From assembly GCA_001661245.1 (NCBI GenBank), contig KV454016.1, positions 289,868 to 353,867 of the forward strand: 64,000 bases of DNA, read 5' to 3'. Source of the DNA: Pachysolen tannophilus NRRL Y-2460. Lineage: Eukaryota; Ascomycota; Pichiomycetes; Alaninales; Pachysolenaceae. Positions 39,999-51,670 of the stretch are shown in pieces (positions within the stretch are counted from its first letter, which is position 1; each line of letters begins with the position of its first letter). A program made the translations under genes and the position numbers. The notes under the pieces were generated by a model. The model was not told the origin of the DNA. It made no database searches and worked only from the letters and a program-made list of their open reading frames with translations.

Positions 39999-40763
39999 TT
40001 AGATGATTATATTTGAAAAATCAAAGCCTTTTTCTGCCAACCTGTTGGTTATATCCTCGATTGATTTATTTTTGTATTCTTCATTATAATCTTTCCAACT
40101 TAATTTTTCAATATGATCTTGCTGGAGTAATGGGAATAACTCTCTGACAAGAGCTCTTTTCCCAACTTTGAATCTATAGACTTTATCACCAATGGTTACC
40201 TTGTTAAAAATTGTTACTAAATTATTTTCTGAATCTCTAATTTTATGTAAATGTTTCTTTGGTAACAACAGCTTATTTCTTGTTGAAAGTATATCAAACT
40301 TTAATTTCCAACCTGTTGGTCCCAATTCTTTAACTCTAGCAGATTTTTCCTTTGTTATATAATTATCCAATCCACCTTCTTTATTAATTGTTCTCAAGAC
40401 TCTTGCAGTAATTTTCAATTCAACAGCTTTCCCTAAAGTTTCACTCCATAAAGATTTAGAAATAACATTAGGTGACCATTTTCTTCTACTCTTATTTTTA
40501 AATTCTGAAATTTTATTACCAAATTGTAAAAATTGACCACCATAAAGACCTTTATTACTCTGTTTATAATAATGAGATTCACCATATTTGTAATCTGGAT
40601 ATTCTGGAATTTTTTTAGGAATCCTAACATTCCAAGGCTTAACATCTCCAATTTTTAATTCAGGTTGTTTTGCAACTCTTCTTTGAGTTACAAATTTATA
40701 TTGTCTTGCCCAGCTAGATGACGTTGTTGAAAATGATCTTACTAAATTCGTAAATCTATTCAT
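39999..40763 (-). CDS. MRPL24: MRPL24, mitochondrial large-subunit ribosomal protein bL28m
   Basis: The start is ATG 40763 (MNRFTNLVRSFSTTSSSWAR); the open frame extends four codons upstream without an ATG. The protein is 254 aa, close to the yeast protein (258). The N terminus is a clear mitochondrial presequence rich in Arg, Ser and Thr. Residues about 75-140 carry the bL28 core: GGQFLQFGNKISEFKNKSRR, then SLWSETLGKAVELKITARVL and INKEGGLDNYI. A fungal C-terminal extension follows. It is part of the mitochondrial 54S subunit. The gene reads in the same direction as RPL36 and GYP5. Confidence 0.9.
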   Translation of the reverse strand: MNRFTNLVRSFSTTSSSWARQYKFVTQRRVAKQPELKIGDVKPWNVRIPKKIPEYPDYKYGESHYYKQSNKGLYGGQFLQFGNKISEFKNKSRRKWSPNVISKSLWSETLGKAVELKITARVLRTINKEGGLDNYITKEKSARVKELGPTGWKLKFDILSTRNKLLLPKKHLHKIRDSENNLVTIFNKVTIGDKVYRFKVGKRALVRELFPLLQQDHIEKLSWKDYNEEYKNKSIEDITNRLAEKGFDFSNIII

Positions 40764-41129
40764 CTTCTCATTCACAATTTTTCAAAAACAAATAATTTGC
40801 AATATAAAAAATTGCTGAAAAAAAATTTACAAAAAAAATAAAAACCAATAAAGTTAAGACCAACTATCGAAGTGAGAACACACAAACCCTACTATAACTT
40901 ATTATTAACTTTATTAACAAATTACTACTGTTGTATTTTACAAACTAAACGGTTTCTCTGTAATGTTGAAAAATTTGGTCATTTTAACAAAAATACAAAA
41001 TGAGAAACTTCACACGACTACTTTTCAACTCTTTATAAACAATAATTCAAGTCAAAAAGAAAAAAAACTGTTCACATAGATTTATATATATATATATATA
41101 TATATATTTATTTATATATTTAGAATTAT
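40764..41129. other. Intergenic, MRPL24 promoter / GYP5 3' end
   Basis: This 366-bp AT-rich spacer has a TA run at 41084-41107. No gene or clear site is visible. Confidence 0.5.
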
Positions 41130-43292
41130 TTAACGCATCAAATTTCTTAGCTTATTCTTTAACTTATTATGTTCATTGTTCAACGATTCCAGTTCCTTTA
41201 ACGACCTATTGTATTGCAATTCTAATGTTCCTAATTGTTCTTCTAATAATCTGTTTGTTTCCATTACTTCCAAGTTTCTTTGCATAGTTTTTTGAATTTC
41301 AATATTCATATCTTCTTCCGTCTTTGAATCTTTTTCTGCTAATTTTGCTTCTAGCTCACTCAACTTCTCATACAATTCTTTAATTTCTGCTTTTAATTCT
41401 TTATTTTCATCTTCAAGATTTGCAATTTTAACTTTTCCTTGAATCATTTCATTAGCAACTTCAACGTGTTCTTTATTTAATATCGCATAAGAACTTTCTA
41501 ATTTACGAGTTTCTCTTGTCAACAGTCCATTTTTCAATCTTAAAGTTTCCAATTCTTCTTCTCTTTCTTTTTCTAATCTATGTATTTCTTCATATTCTGT
41601 CTCATATTTTTTCAAAGTTATAGGTAAAATATTAATAGCCATAGAATCAGATACTAAATCATCTAATCTATAAGATTCAACAGTAATTTCATTGATTTCA
41701 TTTGAAGTAGAAGGATCCAATAAATAATAATAAAATAATTTATCTTTAAGAAATTCTAATAATTGATCAAATTGTAGTGTTACCAAATAATCTTTATTTT
41801 TAATCATAAAATTAATAGAAAATTTTAATATAGTTTCTAAACCTTCTGCAATGACAGTATCAAAAATTCTTAAAACTATTTCTAATGGGAATTTATAACC
41901 AAATAAAGTTAAAAACCATTGAGTTGCATACATTGATGATCTAACTCCTTGTCTGGATAAATGAGTAAATAATTGAGGACATAAATCTTCTAATAATCTA
42001 TCAAATTGATACAATTTTAAAAGTAAACCAGGCATATCTGGTAAATATAATGATCTAAAATTATAATTATTCATCAAGGTAACCAAGAGACAAAAAGCTT
42101 CACTTTCATTCATATTCATCAACAATGGTACTGCAATAAATGCCATACCTTGAGTATATCCAACTTCAGTATCATGTAAAGAATATGCTTTAACAATATC
42201 AAAAACTTCTTGAATTTTATCTTTCAAATCATTTTCAGTAATAAATCTTGTTCTCATTAAATCTCTTTTAATTGATCTTTCATGATTACTAGTACCAACT
42301 TTTAAATTGCTGAAAACTTGTTCTAATGCAAAAGATTTAGAATTTGCAATTAATTGCCAAACCATACCTCGTAATTCTTTAGGAATACCACTACTTATAT
42401 TTTTAATTAATAATTCAGGTTCATTTTCTGCAACAAATGAATAATCATTAACAACTTTTGACCAAAATTCCCAATCAATATTAATAGATTGAGAATCATA
42501 AGGAATACCATCTCTAATTTCATTAAAAGTAGATTTTATTCTTTTTGCTCCAGTTGTAAATTGTTCTCTATCATTAGCCGATTTTGAATTCAAATCTTCA
42601 GTATTATCATGTAATCTTGATAATAATAAACCATAATTATCCAGCTTTGCATTTGTTTCACTTGCAGTATCATTATATGAAGTTAAATCAGTAACACTTT
42701 CCTTTGATGCATTTGAAGATTTTGTTTTCAAGTTAAACCATGATTTAAAATGTTTCCGTGATTCAGAAGCAAGAGACCTATTACTCCTGGTACTTCCAAC
42801 ACTATCACGTCTTATAGGTAAAGGAGGTGGAGGCACCGATGAAGATGATTCTTCAATCAAAGAATTATTTTCCGCAGAAGTATCAAATTTGTTTTCCTCT
42901 ACCGTTTCATCAGCATCATTATCTTCCTGAGCAAGCTGATATTCATTATCAGACACCTCATTTGAATTTTTTCCAATTTCTGGTTCTAATGAAGAAACTG
43001 CCTCTACTGGAACAGGAACTGGATCTAAAATCAGAAGACCATTTATATTCTTTTCTTCAACTGCTTCACCCGTCACCTCTTGTTCCTCATTTTCTTCCAC
43101 AGGTTCATCATCATCATCAATCTGATCATCAACATCATCATTATGATCATCATCAACATCATCGTCGATTTTTAGATCCTCCAATCCTTTGACTTCTTCT
43201 TTATCAGTAAGTGCCGCATTAGCAGCCTCTTCAATAATATCATCAATTGTTGCATCAGCATCCGCCGATGAGCTTTCAGGTATATCTGACAT
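41130..43292 (-). CDS. GYP5: GYP5, TBC-domain Rab GTPase-activating protein
   Basis: This 720-aa protein is a Rab GAP that in yeast acts on Ypt1 and Sec4 in ER-Golgi and polarised secretion. The N-terminal 200 residues are acidic, with a Pro patch (PPPPLPIRRD) that could bind SH3 proteins. The TBC domain at about residues 300-510 has GIPKELRGMVWQLI, the arginine finger IKRDLMRT and the glutamine finger YTQGMAF. Further blocks are YATQWFLTLF and FDTVIAEG. A long C-terminal coiled coil (about 570-715) is the typical Gyp5/Gyl1 layout. The start codon at 43292 is the first ATG of the frame. Confidence 0.9.
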   Translation of the reverse strand: MSDIPESSSADADATIDDIIEEAANAALTDKEEVKGLEDLKIDDDVDDDHNDDVDDQIDDDDEPVEENEEQEVTGEAVEEKNINGLLILDPVPVPVEAVSSLEPEIGKNSNEVSDNEYQLAQEDNDADETVEENKFDTSAENNSLIEESSSSVPPPPLPIRRDSVGSTRSNRSLASESRKHFKSWFNLKTKSSNASKESVTDLTSYNDTASETNAKLDNYGLLLSRLHDNTEDLNSKSANDREQFTTGAKRIKSTFNEIRDGIPYDSQSINIDWEFWSKVVNDYSFVAENEPELLIKNISSGIPKELRGMVWQLIANSKSFALEQVFSNLKVGTSNHERSIKRDLMRTRFITENDLKDKIQEVFDIVKAYSLHDTEVGYTQGMAFIAVPLLMNMNESEAFCLLVTLMNNYNFRSLYLPDMPGLLLKLYQFDRLLEDLCPQLFTHLSRQGVRSSMYATQWFLTLFGYKFPLEIVLRIFDTVIAEGLETILKFSINFMIKNKDYLVTLQFDQLLEFLKDKLFYYYLLDPSTSNEINEITVESYRLDDLVSDSMAINILPITLKKYETEYEEIHRLEKEREEELETLRLKNGLLTRETRKLESSYAILNKEHVEVANEMIQGKVKIANLEDENKELKAEIKELYEKLSELEAKLAEKDSKTEEDMNIEIQKTMQRNLEVMETNRLLEEQLGTLELQYNRSLKELESLNNEHNKLKNKLRNLMR

Positions 43293-44035
43293 TCCTTATA
43301 GCTCAATTAAAAAAATAAAAATAAAAAAAAAAATGCAAAAAAGTTAATACAGTTAACACAATTAACCGGCAAGACAATATCTATCAATCAATGATGTAAT
43401 AATATATATATATATATATATATAAGATAATATTTAATAATGATATTAAATAATAATAATAATAATAATAGTAATATCTATTTAAAGCAAAGCTTATTCC
43501 AATCTAAGTATAAAATACTTGAAACAATGCTATCTAAAATGAATTGAATTGATTATCTATATTTTTATAAAATAATCATTAATTAAACTGTTTTTGTGTA
43601 AAAAATCAAATACATTTATTTATTTACTAGCTTTAGCGGTTTCCTTTTTCCTATTTTATTTTAGTAGTAAAAAAAATCTCGACCAATTTTTTTGTTCCAT
43701 TAATAAAAAGAACACCAAATTTCATGTAATTAAACGTAAACTTATTAAAATAGAAACACTCAAGCTAGATAATCAATCTGTTATCCATATATCTTGATCA
43801 CTAAACTTTTTTTGTTTTTTTTCTTTTAAATTGAAAAGGCTAGCAAAACTCAAGTTATTACCCAAAAAATACTTTTATTATTTTACGATATTTTGGATTT
43901 TCCCTTACTTTGTCGTTTTGTGTTATTATATTATGCAAACATTTTTCGTTTATTAGTAGTACTTAGGTAAATATACTAAGCAATATGATTTGTTTTTTGT
44001 TGTTTGGGTTTTTTGTCTCCTCTTCTATAAAGATT
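43293..44035. other. Intergenic, GYP5 promoter to tRNA-Val
   Basis: This 743-bp spacer has a TA run at 43401-43423 and AAT repeats at 43449-43470. The open stretch 43594-43797 begins with GTG, has no ATG near its start and shows no recognisable motif, so I do not call it. Confidence 0.5.
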
Positions 44036-44109
44036 GGTTTCGTGGTCTAGTTGGTTATGGCATCTGCTTAACACGCAGAACGTCCCCAGTTCGATCCTGG
44101 GCGAAATCA
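44036..44109 (+). tRNA. tRNA-Val (AAC), intronless
   Basis: A 74-nt cloverleaf. The acceptor arm GGTTTCG pairs with CGAAATC, with A as discriminator. The A box TGGTCTAGTTGG is at 44043-44054 and the B box GTTCGATCC at 44089-44097. The anticodon stem TCTGC/GCAGA encloses loop TTAACAC with anticodon AAC at 44070-44072. The sequence is nearly identical to the baker's yeast tRNA-Val(AAC) as I recall it. A nine-T pol III terminator follows at 44111-44119. Confidence 0.97.
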
Positions 44110-44419
44110 ATTTTTTTTTGGTTTTTTTTTTTACTTTCAAGTCTAGCTAAGTTCACACAGTAAGTGTGGCTCATAGAATGGCCCTTTGCCGAACTTCGGA
44201 CAAAGTAGAGTCATTTTTTATGGGTCACCAATTGACCTTCTTTTTGCATTTTTTTTGAGTTTTGTTTGCACAACCCGTTATCTGCGTATACGAATACGAA
44301 ATTTCTTATCTCAATATAAAGATCATAAATTTGCCACTTTTTTTTTTACTTTATTTTTATTTTATCTTAATATAATAATATATTTAATACGTAATTCCAT
44401 CAATATTGGGGTTGTAAAA
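44110..44419 (+). other. tRNA terminator and upstream region of the next gene
   Basis: This 310-bp stretch begins with the pol III terminator (44111-44119). The reading frame of the next gene stays open through much of it but contains no ATG before 44420, so I treat it as leader and promoter DNA. Confidence 0.55.
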
Positions 44420-45880
44420 ATGGTGGTTGGTCGTACTTTTAAAGATATAATTTCTTTAACGAGAAAAGCGGCCAGAAATATCCGACTGTCATTGGATGAA
44501 TTAGCTGAGGAATTTGTACAGAGGCAGCAACAACAGCATCAACAAGCTCAACAACAAGCGCCAGCTCTTGTTGGAGTTCCTGTTAGAGCAAATAATAGAC
44601 CAAATGGTTCTTTTTTAAATAGAGCAAATCCTTATGGAAGAAGGTTTTTCTGTACTGGGACACGGTGGGGAATTACTCGTCTGTGTACTCTGAGATGTCC
44701 TTTGAGATCAATTAAATCTAATCGTCAGGCTATTAGGCATGCTAGTACTTATCTGAATTATAATGGTAATTATCGTTTTGCAAATTTGAAAAATGCTTCA
44801 AAAAGATTAAGTAGTGGTAATTTTTGGTCATTTTCTTCATTTAGAATTGCAAATAGAGTGGGTTTAAATACAGCAATTCATTACCGTAATGGAGGAATTT
44901 TTCCAAGTGGATTATATTCAAATTTTGTAATGACTAATTCAAGAAATTATTCAACTTATTCAAATTTTACTCATGAAGCTATTATGAATTTAAATCAATC
45001 AATTAGAGCAATGTGTTTACAAGGTAAAGCTACGAATTTCCATAAATATAACAAAAATAATAATAATAATAATGATGATGATAAATTTTTAATTCAAAGT
45101 CATCAAGGGGGTATTAATTATTCATCAACTTATGCAACTGAAATTTTAAAATTGGCTAATAGAAATTCATCATTTGTAGAAAATGATATTAATGGAAGTA
45201 TTGTAGATTTTATCTTAAAACCAAAAAATTTTTCAATTCCATCAATTACATTTATTGATGATACTATATTGGATGAATTGAAAAGAGATTTTGAAAGTTA
45301 TAGATCAGACATTCAGATTATTTATGATGAAATAGATTTAATCAAATCTACTTTTGGTTCTTTGGCAATGTCTATAGAAGATAATGGCCATATTATAAGG
45401 ATTCATTTTCCAAATTGTGATGTTGAAAAATGTGAATTATTGTTAAGAGATTTAGGTATAACAAAAGGAATTGTTCGTGAAAATATCAATATTAATAATA
45501 ATATGGAAAATTGTGAAAATTCAAATAGTTCTAGTAGTATTTCAAGTGAATTTTCTGGTGCAAATTATTCAAATGATATTTTATCAACAACAGTTTCTCA
45601 AGGTGATGTTGGTTCAGATTTGTCATCTTATTATGCTAATCTGGAAGAAGAAGATGCTTTGACAGAGGATGTATTATCAGAAGATTATTTCCCTATGTTA
45701 ACTGCATATAGTAATAGTCCAGTTAATAATATTAACAGATTGGAATTGAACACTCCAAACGATACAGAAGGTTTTATGATGGGTAATGGTATTAATTCTC
45801 TTATTAATGATAGTTCAGAAGATTTATTATACGTTCAAGATTTCGAAATTAATTCTCCTCCTATTAGAATAATTACTTGA
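44420..45880 (+). CDS. Unrecognised protein, possibly mitochondrial
   Basis: I do not recognise this protein. The frame is open from 44186, but the first ATG is at 44420, giving 486 aa that start MVVGRTFKDIISLTRKAARN. The N terminus could form a basic amphipathic helix. A Gln-rich run lies at about residues 30-50, and an Arg-rich, weakly hydrophobic part at about 65-110 (RRFFCTGTRWGITRLCTLRC). Asn-rich stretches follow. A more structured C-terminal region at about residues 275-355 reads IDDTILDELKRDFESYR and later IRIHFPNCDVEKCELLLRD. The tail is acidic with Ser and Asn. The basic N-terminal third suggests mitochondrial targeting, but this is a guess. It follows the tRNA gene on the same strand. 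Confidence 0.65.
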   Translation: MVVGRTFKDIISLTRKAARNIRLSLDELAEEFVQRQQQQHQQAQQQAPALVGVPVRANNRPNGSFLNRANPYGRRFFCTGTRWGITRLCTLRCPLRSIKSNRQAIRHASTYLNYNGNYRFANLKNASKRLSSGNFWSFSSFRIANRVGLNTAIHYRNGGIFPSGLYSNFVMTNSRNYSTYSNFTHEAIMNLNQSIRAMCLQGKATNFHKYNKNNNNNNDDDKFLIQSHQGGINYSSTYATEILKLANRNSSFVENDINGSIVDFILKPKNFSIPSITFIDDTILDELKRDFESYRSDIQIIYDEIDLIKSTFGSLAMSIEDNGHIIRIHFPNCDVEKCELLLRDLGITKGIVRENININNNMENCENSNSSSSISSEFSGANYSNDILSTTVSQGDVGSDLSSYYANLEEEDALTEDVLSEDYFPMLTAYSNSPVNNINRLELNTPNDTEGFMMGNGINSLINDSSEDLLYVQDFEINSPPIRIIT

Positions 45881-46581
45881 ATTGTTTCTTTTACTTTTCA
45901 CTGCATTTCATACATTTTCATATTTATTACGGGTTAATATTTTTTTGGTTTAGGTCCCATAGTTTTTTTTTTTTTTTTTTTTTGATTTATACATTTCTTC
46001 AATTCAATTCAGATACATCTATATGAGTGAATTTACGACAAATAATTAATTTACAAGAAAAAAAAAAAGAAATTCTTTACTTTTGTAACTTTAAATCATC
46101 ATATTAAAATAAGTAACTAATAGTGGCGGATATCTTCTCCAAGAAGCATTCAAGTCTCCGCAATTGTCATTCCGTAAAAATCTCTCGTAATAATAATATT
46201 TTTCTTTTTCTCTTTTCTTATATATGTGAAAAAAAAAAAGGAAACCCCCGCATAATACATAATATGTTAAACTATAAACCTCTCAAACTACTCGATAACA
46301 ATGTTCTTCAGTCAGTATGAAAACTAGAAAAAAAAAAAAACTTTAAAAATCAGTAAGTACCAACACCACAAGTCATAATAACAACCATGTTAGTAAAAAC
46401 AACAGATAGCAAGGAAAAGAAAAGTCAACAATAATAAAATAAAATAATAAAATAATAAAATAATAAAATAAAAAAATAAAAAAAAATTTATATCTATAAA
46501 ACCTCCCTTTTTCTTTGAAAAAGACAAAAAAAAAAAAAATTAACAAACAAAAATAAAATTAGGAATATTCTGTAATTTTGT
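45881..46581. other. Convergent intergenic, unrecognised protein / GAL4-type factor
   Basis: This 701-bp spacer between 3' ends has a T-run at 45965-45983, A-runs at 46057-46068 and 46327-46340, and ATAAA repeats at 46434-46480. No gene is supported; 46123-46320 is an open stretch without an ATG at its start. Confidence 0.5.
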
Positions 46582-49500
46582 TCAGGCAATTTCTCCACCT
46601 GTTTTCTTTTTATTAACACCACCAAAGGACATAGGATCCATGAATTCATCAAAAATCAATGAATAAATGTCATTCAAAACATGGCCATTTCCATTAAGAC
46701 CAGCATTGCTACTATGGTTATTAGTATTGTTACTATCATTAAACCCTTTTTTAACCTCTTTACTCTCATTATTATCATAGGATGGCATCAATAAATCTTC
46801 CATATCATCGTTATCATTAGTATCTATAACGTTCTCAGTCTGTTCAACTTTAATGTTAACAATATCATGATTATTTTGTTTTTTCTGAACCGGAGAAACA
46901 ATATCATTCAAGTAATTCAATTCTTGAGTAGATAAAGATTGGCCATTAGGTTTCGAATCAAAACTATTTCCGTTAGCAACAGGGTTGAAATTTGTTGAAA
47001 AATAAGCATCAACATTGACCGGATCTTGTACATCAAGATTATCTCTATTGAGAGTAGAATTTTCAAATTTCATGAAAGATGAACATAATCTGTCTATTAC
47101 TTTTATGAATTTAACAGCTAACTGATTAAATCTAGATAATTTAGCCAATATATTTTTGGATAAATTAATGTCATGCATCCAATTTTCATTGTATTTTGTA
47201 TTTTCAGGTTCTGAACATAAACATACAATCGGAATCAACACTGCTTGAAATAAAAAATATGTACAGTACCAAATAGAAATAATTGAAGATTCATTAGAAG
47301 CGATGTATTCTTCGATTGAACATATAGTTTCATGAGATGCTCTTAAACATATATCACGACATTCCTTACCTTCTTTGGATTTCGATTGAGACAATATCTC
47401 TGGATTTTTAACACCTATAACTCTTTGCCAAATAAATGCTCTAAACAATATAATTTGTAAATTTTTATACCTCCAAATTAATCTATTTCTAGCCAATTCA
47501 AACCATTGAGGAATTTCTTTCTTCTTATTATATAAATCCTTAGGTGTAATTTTAAGGAAATTCAGATGTGCCACTGCTTTATCTTCAGAAAAATAAAGAG
47601 GTAAGTTTGCTATAAAACAATTCAATTCTTGATTTAATTGTAAACATTCCAGAGCTGTTGGAGCTGGTTTTGAAATCAAACGGTTATAAATTGAAGATGC
47701 TAAAATTGTGAATCTTGTTTGATATTTTAAGCCAGAATACACAGTAGGATAAGGTTTTTGTAATGATTCTGATGATATTATATCATTATCACTTAACATA
47801 ATTTCATTTAATTCTTCATCATTAATGTTTGAAACTTCATTAATATCAATCATATCTATAGATGGAAGATTAATTGGTCTACCAAAAGTTATTGCAGCAC
47901 CTGCATCAAAAATATATATCCCCCACCATAATCTTCTTCTAATTTCCAAATTAAGTAAATTAGCCTTAACAGTTCTTGAATCACTTGAATTTAAATTAAA
48001 TTCTTTATGTAATCCTAAAGACATTGCCATTCTTACTGCAAGTCCTAAATAATTCCAACCAGTATTTGGTTTATTTCTCTTTTGAGTATAATTACTCAAT
48101 AACATATAACATTCCAATAACATGACATTACCAATTTCGAAAACATTAATTTTTTTCAAAGTTTTTTTAACTTTCTTGTAATAAAATAAATCTATCTTTG
48201 AATTTTCACCATTTATACACCATGCACCAATTGCTAAGACAGTGTTAACTAACATTGAAAAAGTTTGTTCATCTTTAACTGGGATTTCACGAATATATTG
48301 TTTGATAAATGTATCTCTGTGGATAAAGGGATAAGAAGTATGATAATATTTAAAATACAGAGCAATAAATTGATCTTGAACAAATTTTGAATTCAATTGT
48401 TTTTCAATAGCACCTTTTTTAGATACAAGATTTTTCCTTTCTTTTGAATGCAGATTAAATACTTCTTGAGGATAATCCAGGTCTAACAACATATCGAAAT
48501 CACCAGAGGCGACTCCATCTTCATCATCTTCATTATCTTCGTCGTCTTCATTCTCTTCATCTTCAATCTGACGTTCTTCATCAATTTTACCAATTTTCAA
48601 AGTTCTTAATAATGCAGAACTCGAAGCCAATCCAAAATAACCTGCATTATTTGGAGTACCATCACTATTAAAAGAAAATGCAGCCATTCCATCAACCGTA
48701 TTCATAGATTGCAAACATGGACTTGTCATACCAGAAGACGATGATGAGTTCAGGGCGGTTGTTGTAGCCGCAGTCATCATATCATTTGGTGGAATTGATG
48801 ACAATGAGGTTATTGAATTCCTCTTATCAAAAATTGAAGAAGATGAGTTTGATTCATTTTCTTCTGCAAGTAATAAATAATCATCATCATCATCATCATT
48901 ATCTTCATACCAATCAAACCCATTGACACTATCGTTCACCAAATACTCCTCGGGCATTGTTGGTCTGAATGAAGAACCATTCTGGTGTTGGTTATATTGG
49001 TTTTGTTGGTTGTGTTGCAGCAGCAGCAGCTGGTTATGTTGGTTTTGTTGTGGGAAATGCAATCTTTGCATTGATACTGGTGGCGACGGTAAAGACGCAG
49101 GTACTACTGATGTCCCTGCCTTAGAAATCGACGAATTTCTCGAGTCATAATATGAAGCCGCCGATGAAGGAGGGGAATTCAAAATTGAAGATGCTTCAGA
49201 TTGTCCTGAATTAAGCGCCAAGTTTCCTGCTGCTCCTACTACTCCCGCTCCCCCCGCCGAGGTGGAAGATGATGATGAAGTCGAAGTCGAAGTAGAAATC
49301 GAACCGCCCATGCCCAAACATCTATTATTCCTCTTCAAATCTGTAATAAAAGCATTTCTAACACTACCGCCATTACCAACATTACCAACATTACCGCCAA
49401 TGCTGCCAATGCTGCCAATACCACTATTGCTCGCGCCCTTTGCTAATAAATCATCCAAATTTTCATTTGGAGGCAATAGCCTCGATAACAATGTTTCCAA

Positions 49501-49761
49501 ATCCCTGCATTTATTTTCAACACTTGTTAGATGCGCCCTTGTTAAAGGGGACCTAACCATTCTTGGTGAATATTTACAATCCCAACTGTGTTGTATACAT
49601 TTCGAACATTTTGGATATTCTTTGGAACAACGAAGTTTGCGTTTACGACAAGAATCGCAAGCCTGTTCTATAGGTGGTTGACTTTGTTGATTTAATTGAT
49701 GTTGATGTTGATGTTGATGTTCGCGCTCACTACTAGTGGAGATACCGGCCGACCTATTCAT
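46582..49761 (-). CDS. Zn2Cys6 transcription factor of the GAL4/LAC9 type
   Basis: This 1059-aa nuclear regulator has a zinc cluster with Cys at about residues 35, 38, 45, 52, 55 and 62 (C-X2-C-X6-C-X6-C-X2-C-X6-C). The linker [19 protein letters not shown] is very like that of Gal4 and Lac9, and a short coiled coil ([16 protein letters not shown]) suggests dimers on CGG-N11-CCG-type sites. Poly-Ser/Gly/Asn and Gln regions and an acidic patch follow. A fungal-specific middle homology domain lies at about residues 470-800 with [15 protein letters not shown] and [11 protein letters not shown]. The C-terminal end is acidic, a possible activation domain. In CUG-clade yeasts the GAL4 orthologue no longer controls galactose genes, so I do not assign that role. 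More than 3 kb of free DNA lies upstream. Confidence 0.85.
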   Translation of the reverse strand: MNRSAGISTSSEREHQHQHQHQLNQQSQPPIEQACDSCRKRKLRCSKEYPKCSKCIQHSWDCKYSPRMVRSPLTRAHLTSVENKCRDLETLLSRLLPPNENLDDLLAKGASNSGIGSIGSIGGNVGNVGNGGSVRNAFITDLKRNNRCLGMGGSISTSTSTSSSSSTSAGGAGVVGAAGNLALNSGQSEASSILNSPPSSAASYYDSRNSSISKAGTSVVPASLPSPPVSMQRLHFPQQNQHNQLLLLQHNQQNQYNQHQNGSSFRPTMPEEYLVNDSVNGFDWYEDNDDDDDDYLLLAEENESNSSSSIFDKRNSITSLSSIPPNDMMTAATTTALNSSSSSGMTSPCLQSMNTVDGMAAFSFNSDGTPNNAGYFGLASSSALLRTLKIGKIDEERQIEDEENEDDEDNEDDEDGVASGDFDMLLDLDYPQEVFNLHSKERKNLVSKKGAIEKQLNSKFVQDQFIALYFKYYHTSYPFIHRDTFIKQYIREIPVKDEQTFSMLVNTVLAIGAWCINGENSKIDLFYYKKVKKTLKKINVFEIGNVMLLECYMLLSNYTQKRNKPNTGWNYLGLAVRMAMSLGLHKEFNLNSSDSRTVKANLLNLEIRRRLWWGIYIFDAGAAITFGRPINLPSIDMIDINEVSNINDEELNEIMLSDNDIISSESLQKPYPTVYSGLKYQTRFTILASSIYNRLISKPAPTALECLQLNQELNCFIANLPLYFSEDKAVAHLNFLKITPKDLYNKKKEIPQWFELARNRLIWRYKNLQIILFRAFIWQRVIGVKNPEILSQSKSKEGKECRDICLRASHETICSIEEYIASNESSIISIWYCTYFLFQAVLIPIVCLCSEPENTKYNENWMHDINLSKNILAKLSRFNQLAVKFIKVIDRLCSSFMKFENSTLNRDNLDVQDPVNVDAYFSTNFNPVANGNSFDSKPNGQSLSTQELNYLNDIVSPVQKKQNNHDIVNIKVEQTENVIDTNDNDDMEDLLMPSYDNNESKEVKKGFNDSNNTNNHSSNAGLNGNGHVLNDIYSLIFDEFMDPMSFGGVNKKKTGGEIA

Positions 49762-50597
49762 TACACCGAAATATACCTATATATTCAATAAAATATATAT
49801 GGTATTATATAATTTATTTCCTCCTATTTGGAATTCAATCTCTATCTATGATACCGGATATATACCATATATGACATATATATATATATATATTTAATAT
49901 ATATATAATATATAAAAAAATATATATGTATATTAAATTATATTATATTATAATTTAATGCTCGAATCCTGTAATGTATCTATAGTGGGGTAAAAAATTG
50001 GCAAAAATTTTCTCTTTGTTAAGATTTAATTGAAAATAACAGGTGATGCCTTTGTTCTCTTATATAAATATATAAATATATAGATATATGAATATATATA
50101 TTTATATATATAGCGCTTAGATAGAAATATATATATATATATATATATATCTAGTATATATAGATGATCAATATGCTAGGTAGTATTGTTATCAATGATG
50201 AATACGCTCTTATTAATATATTAAATGGAAAGATGTTGCATTTACAGACGTATTATTAAAAGTCAAAAAAAAAAATAAAAAATTAAAAAAAAATCATCAC
50301 ATATTTATTTATTATAATTATTATAAATATTATTTTTATATAAACAGGCGTGGGATTATTTTTTTTATTTTTAAAGTTTCTAGCTCGCAGCTAGGAGCTT
50401 TTCATTTCGAGACATTTAATTACTTTTGACTTGACTAAAAAAGAAAGAAAAAATAATAATAATAATAATGGTTGTATTTCTAATATTATTATTATTATTA
50501 TTATACTGTTAAGCCATGCTTTTTTTCATGTTCAGTTTTTTTGTTTTTGTTCTTTTAGTTCTAAGAACATTGGAATATAATTTTGAATATGCCGCCC

Positions 50598-50642
50598 ATT
50601 GATCTATAATCATTGATCATAGATCAATGATTATAGATCAAT
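50598..50642. repeat. Perfect inverted repeat, 21-bp arms and 3-nt loop
   Basis: The left arm is ATTGATCTATAATCATTGATC minus its last base in one view: positions 50598-50618, loop ATA at 50619-50621, and an exact reverse complement at 50622-50642. Each arm contains ATTGATC at both ends. It is not a simple repeat. It could fold into a strong hairpin in DNA or RNA. Confidence 0.85.
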
Positions 50643-50797
50643 TCGAGAATAATACCTTGTTACTCTTTTATGTAGGATTAAAACTCTGCTTTAAACTTTG
50701 AAAATGACGTTTTCCTCTTTTTACACAATAAGAAATTAAAGTAAGGAGCAGAGGAGAGTAGAAAAAAAGGAAAATGAGAGGAGAATTAAACTAATTT

Positions 50798-50834
50798 GAC
50801 TAGATTAGACTAGACTAGATCAGACTAGACTGAC
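50798..50834 (+). repeat. GACTA-type short tandem repeat
   Basis: About six imperfect copies of a 5-nt unit (GACTA, with GATTA and GATCA variants). Confidence 0.6.
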
Positions 50835-51670
50835 AGTTTTTTTTTTAAAAAAAACAAAAATTAGATGAAAATGAGTTGATTTTTTTTTTCTAGCTAAATG
50901 TTTCCCTTTCAATTGATTTAAAAGAGGGAAAAAAAGCGCTGATTAACGAACGGTTATATCTATTACTTACAACATAGATGTGAAAATTCCTATAAAATAA
51001 ACCTAGTTTCAAAAATTCCTAATTTTAAAATCCTAGGTCCTATCTCCTTTGTTTTTAACCTCTACAGTATGCACAGTAAAGAAAGATAAATTTTATTTTT
51101 TATTATTTTTCTCTTTTATCTTTTTGGTTTGAGATTACATTACATGTGCCCTTTTAGTTTTTAGCAATCAATCAAGAACTCATCCGAGATTAGTATACTA
51201 TTATCGGGATTATTTATAAATTATTATTAATAATAATAATAATAATGACAATAATACCGGACCTAGTTATTAAAAATGTCTCCGAACCAGCACCGAAACC
51301 CCTTTATTCCCTATTGTTTTACATTCTTTATTTTATTTATTTATATTAAATACAGATTAAATACATGATTGATATTGGTTAAACTTTCCAATTATTATTA
51401 TTGGATTTAAAGCCGATTGGAAAATTTTATCTAGATATTCAATAATACCTATTTTTGGAATTATGTCCAGTAAAATACATTAAAATAAAAAAAAAATTGA
51501 TAGTTACAATAGAAGCTTCTATGATAATACCTTTGGGGGAAAAGGCAACAAAAAAGTACCAAAAAAAAAACAAAAAAAAATCACTCTTATTATAATTATT
51601 ACATTAGTACATTTAATATATTACATATAGATTTTTTTTTATCTAATTTGACCCCATCTTTTTTTTTTTT

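Noticed and set aside
43594-43797. 67-codon open stretch between GYP5 and the tRNA gene
   Set aside because: It starts with GTG; a weak hydrophobic start is all that can be seen, and AT-rich DNA readily gives this.
44160-44220. Second tRNA-like sequence after tRNA-Val
   Set aside because: The stretch has some GC-rich words but no A box, B box or cloverleaf.
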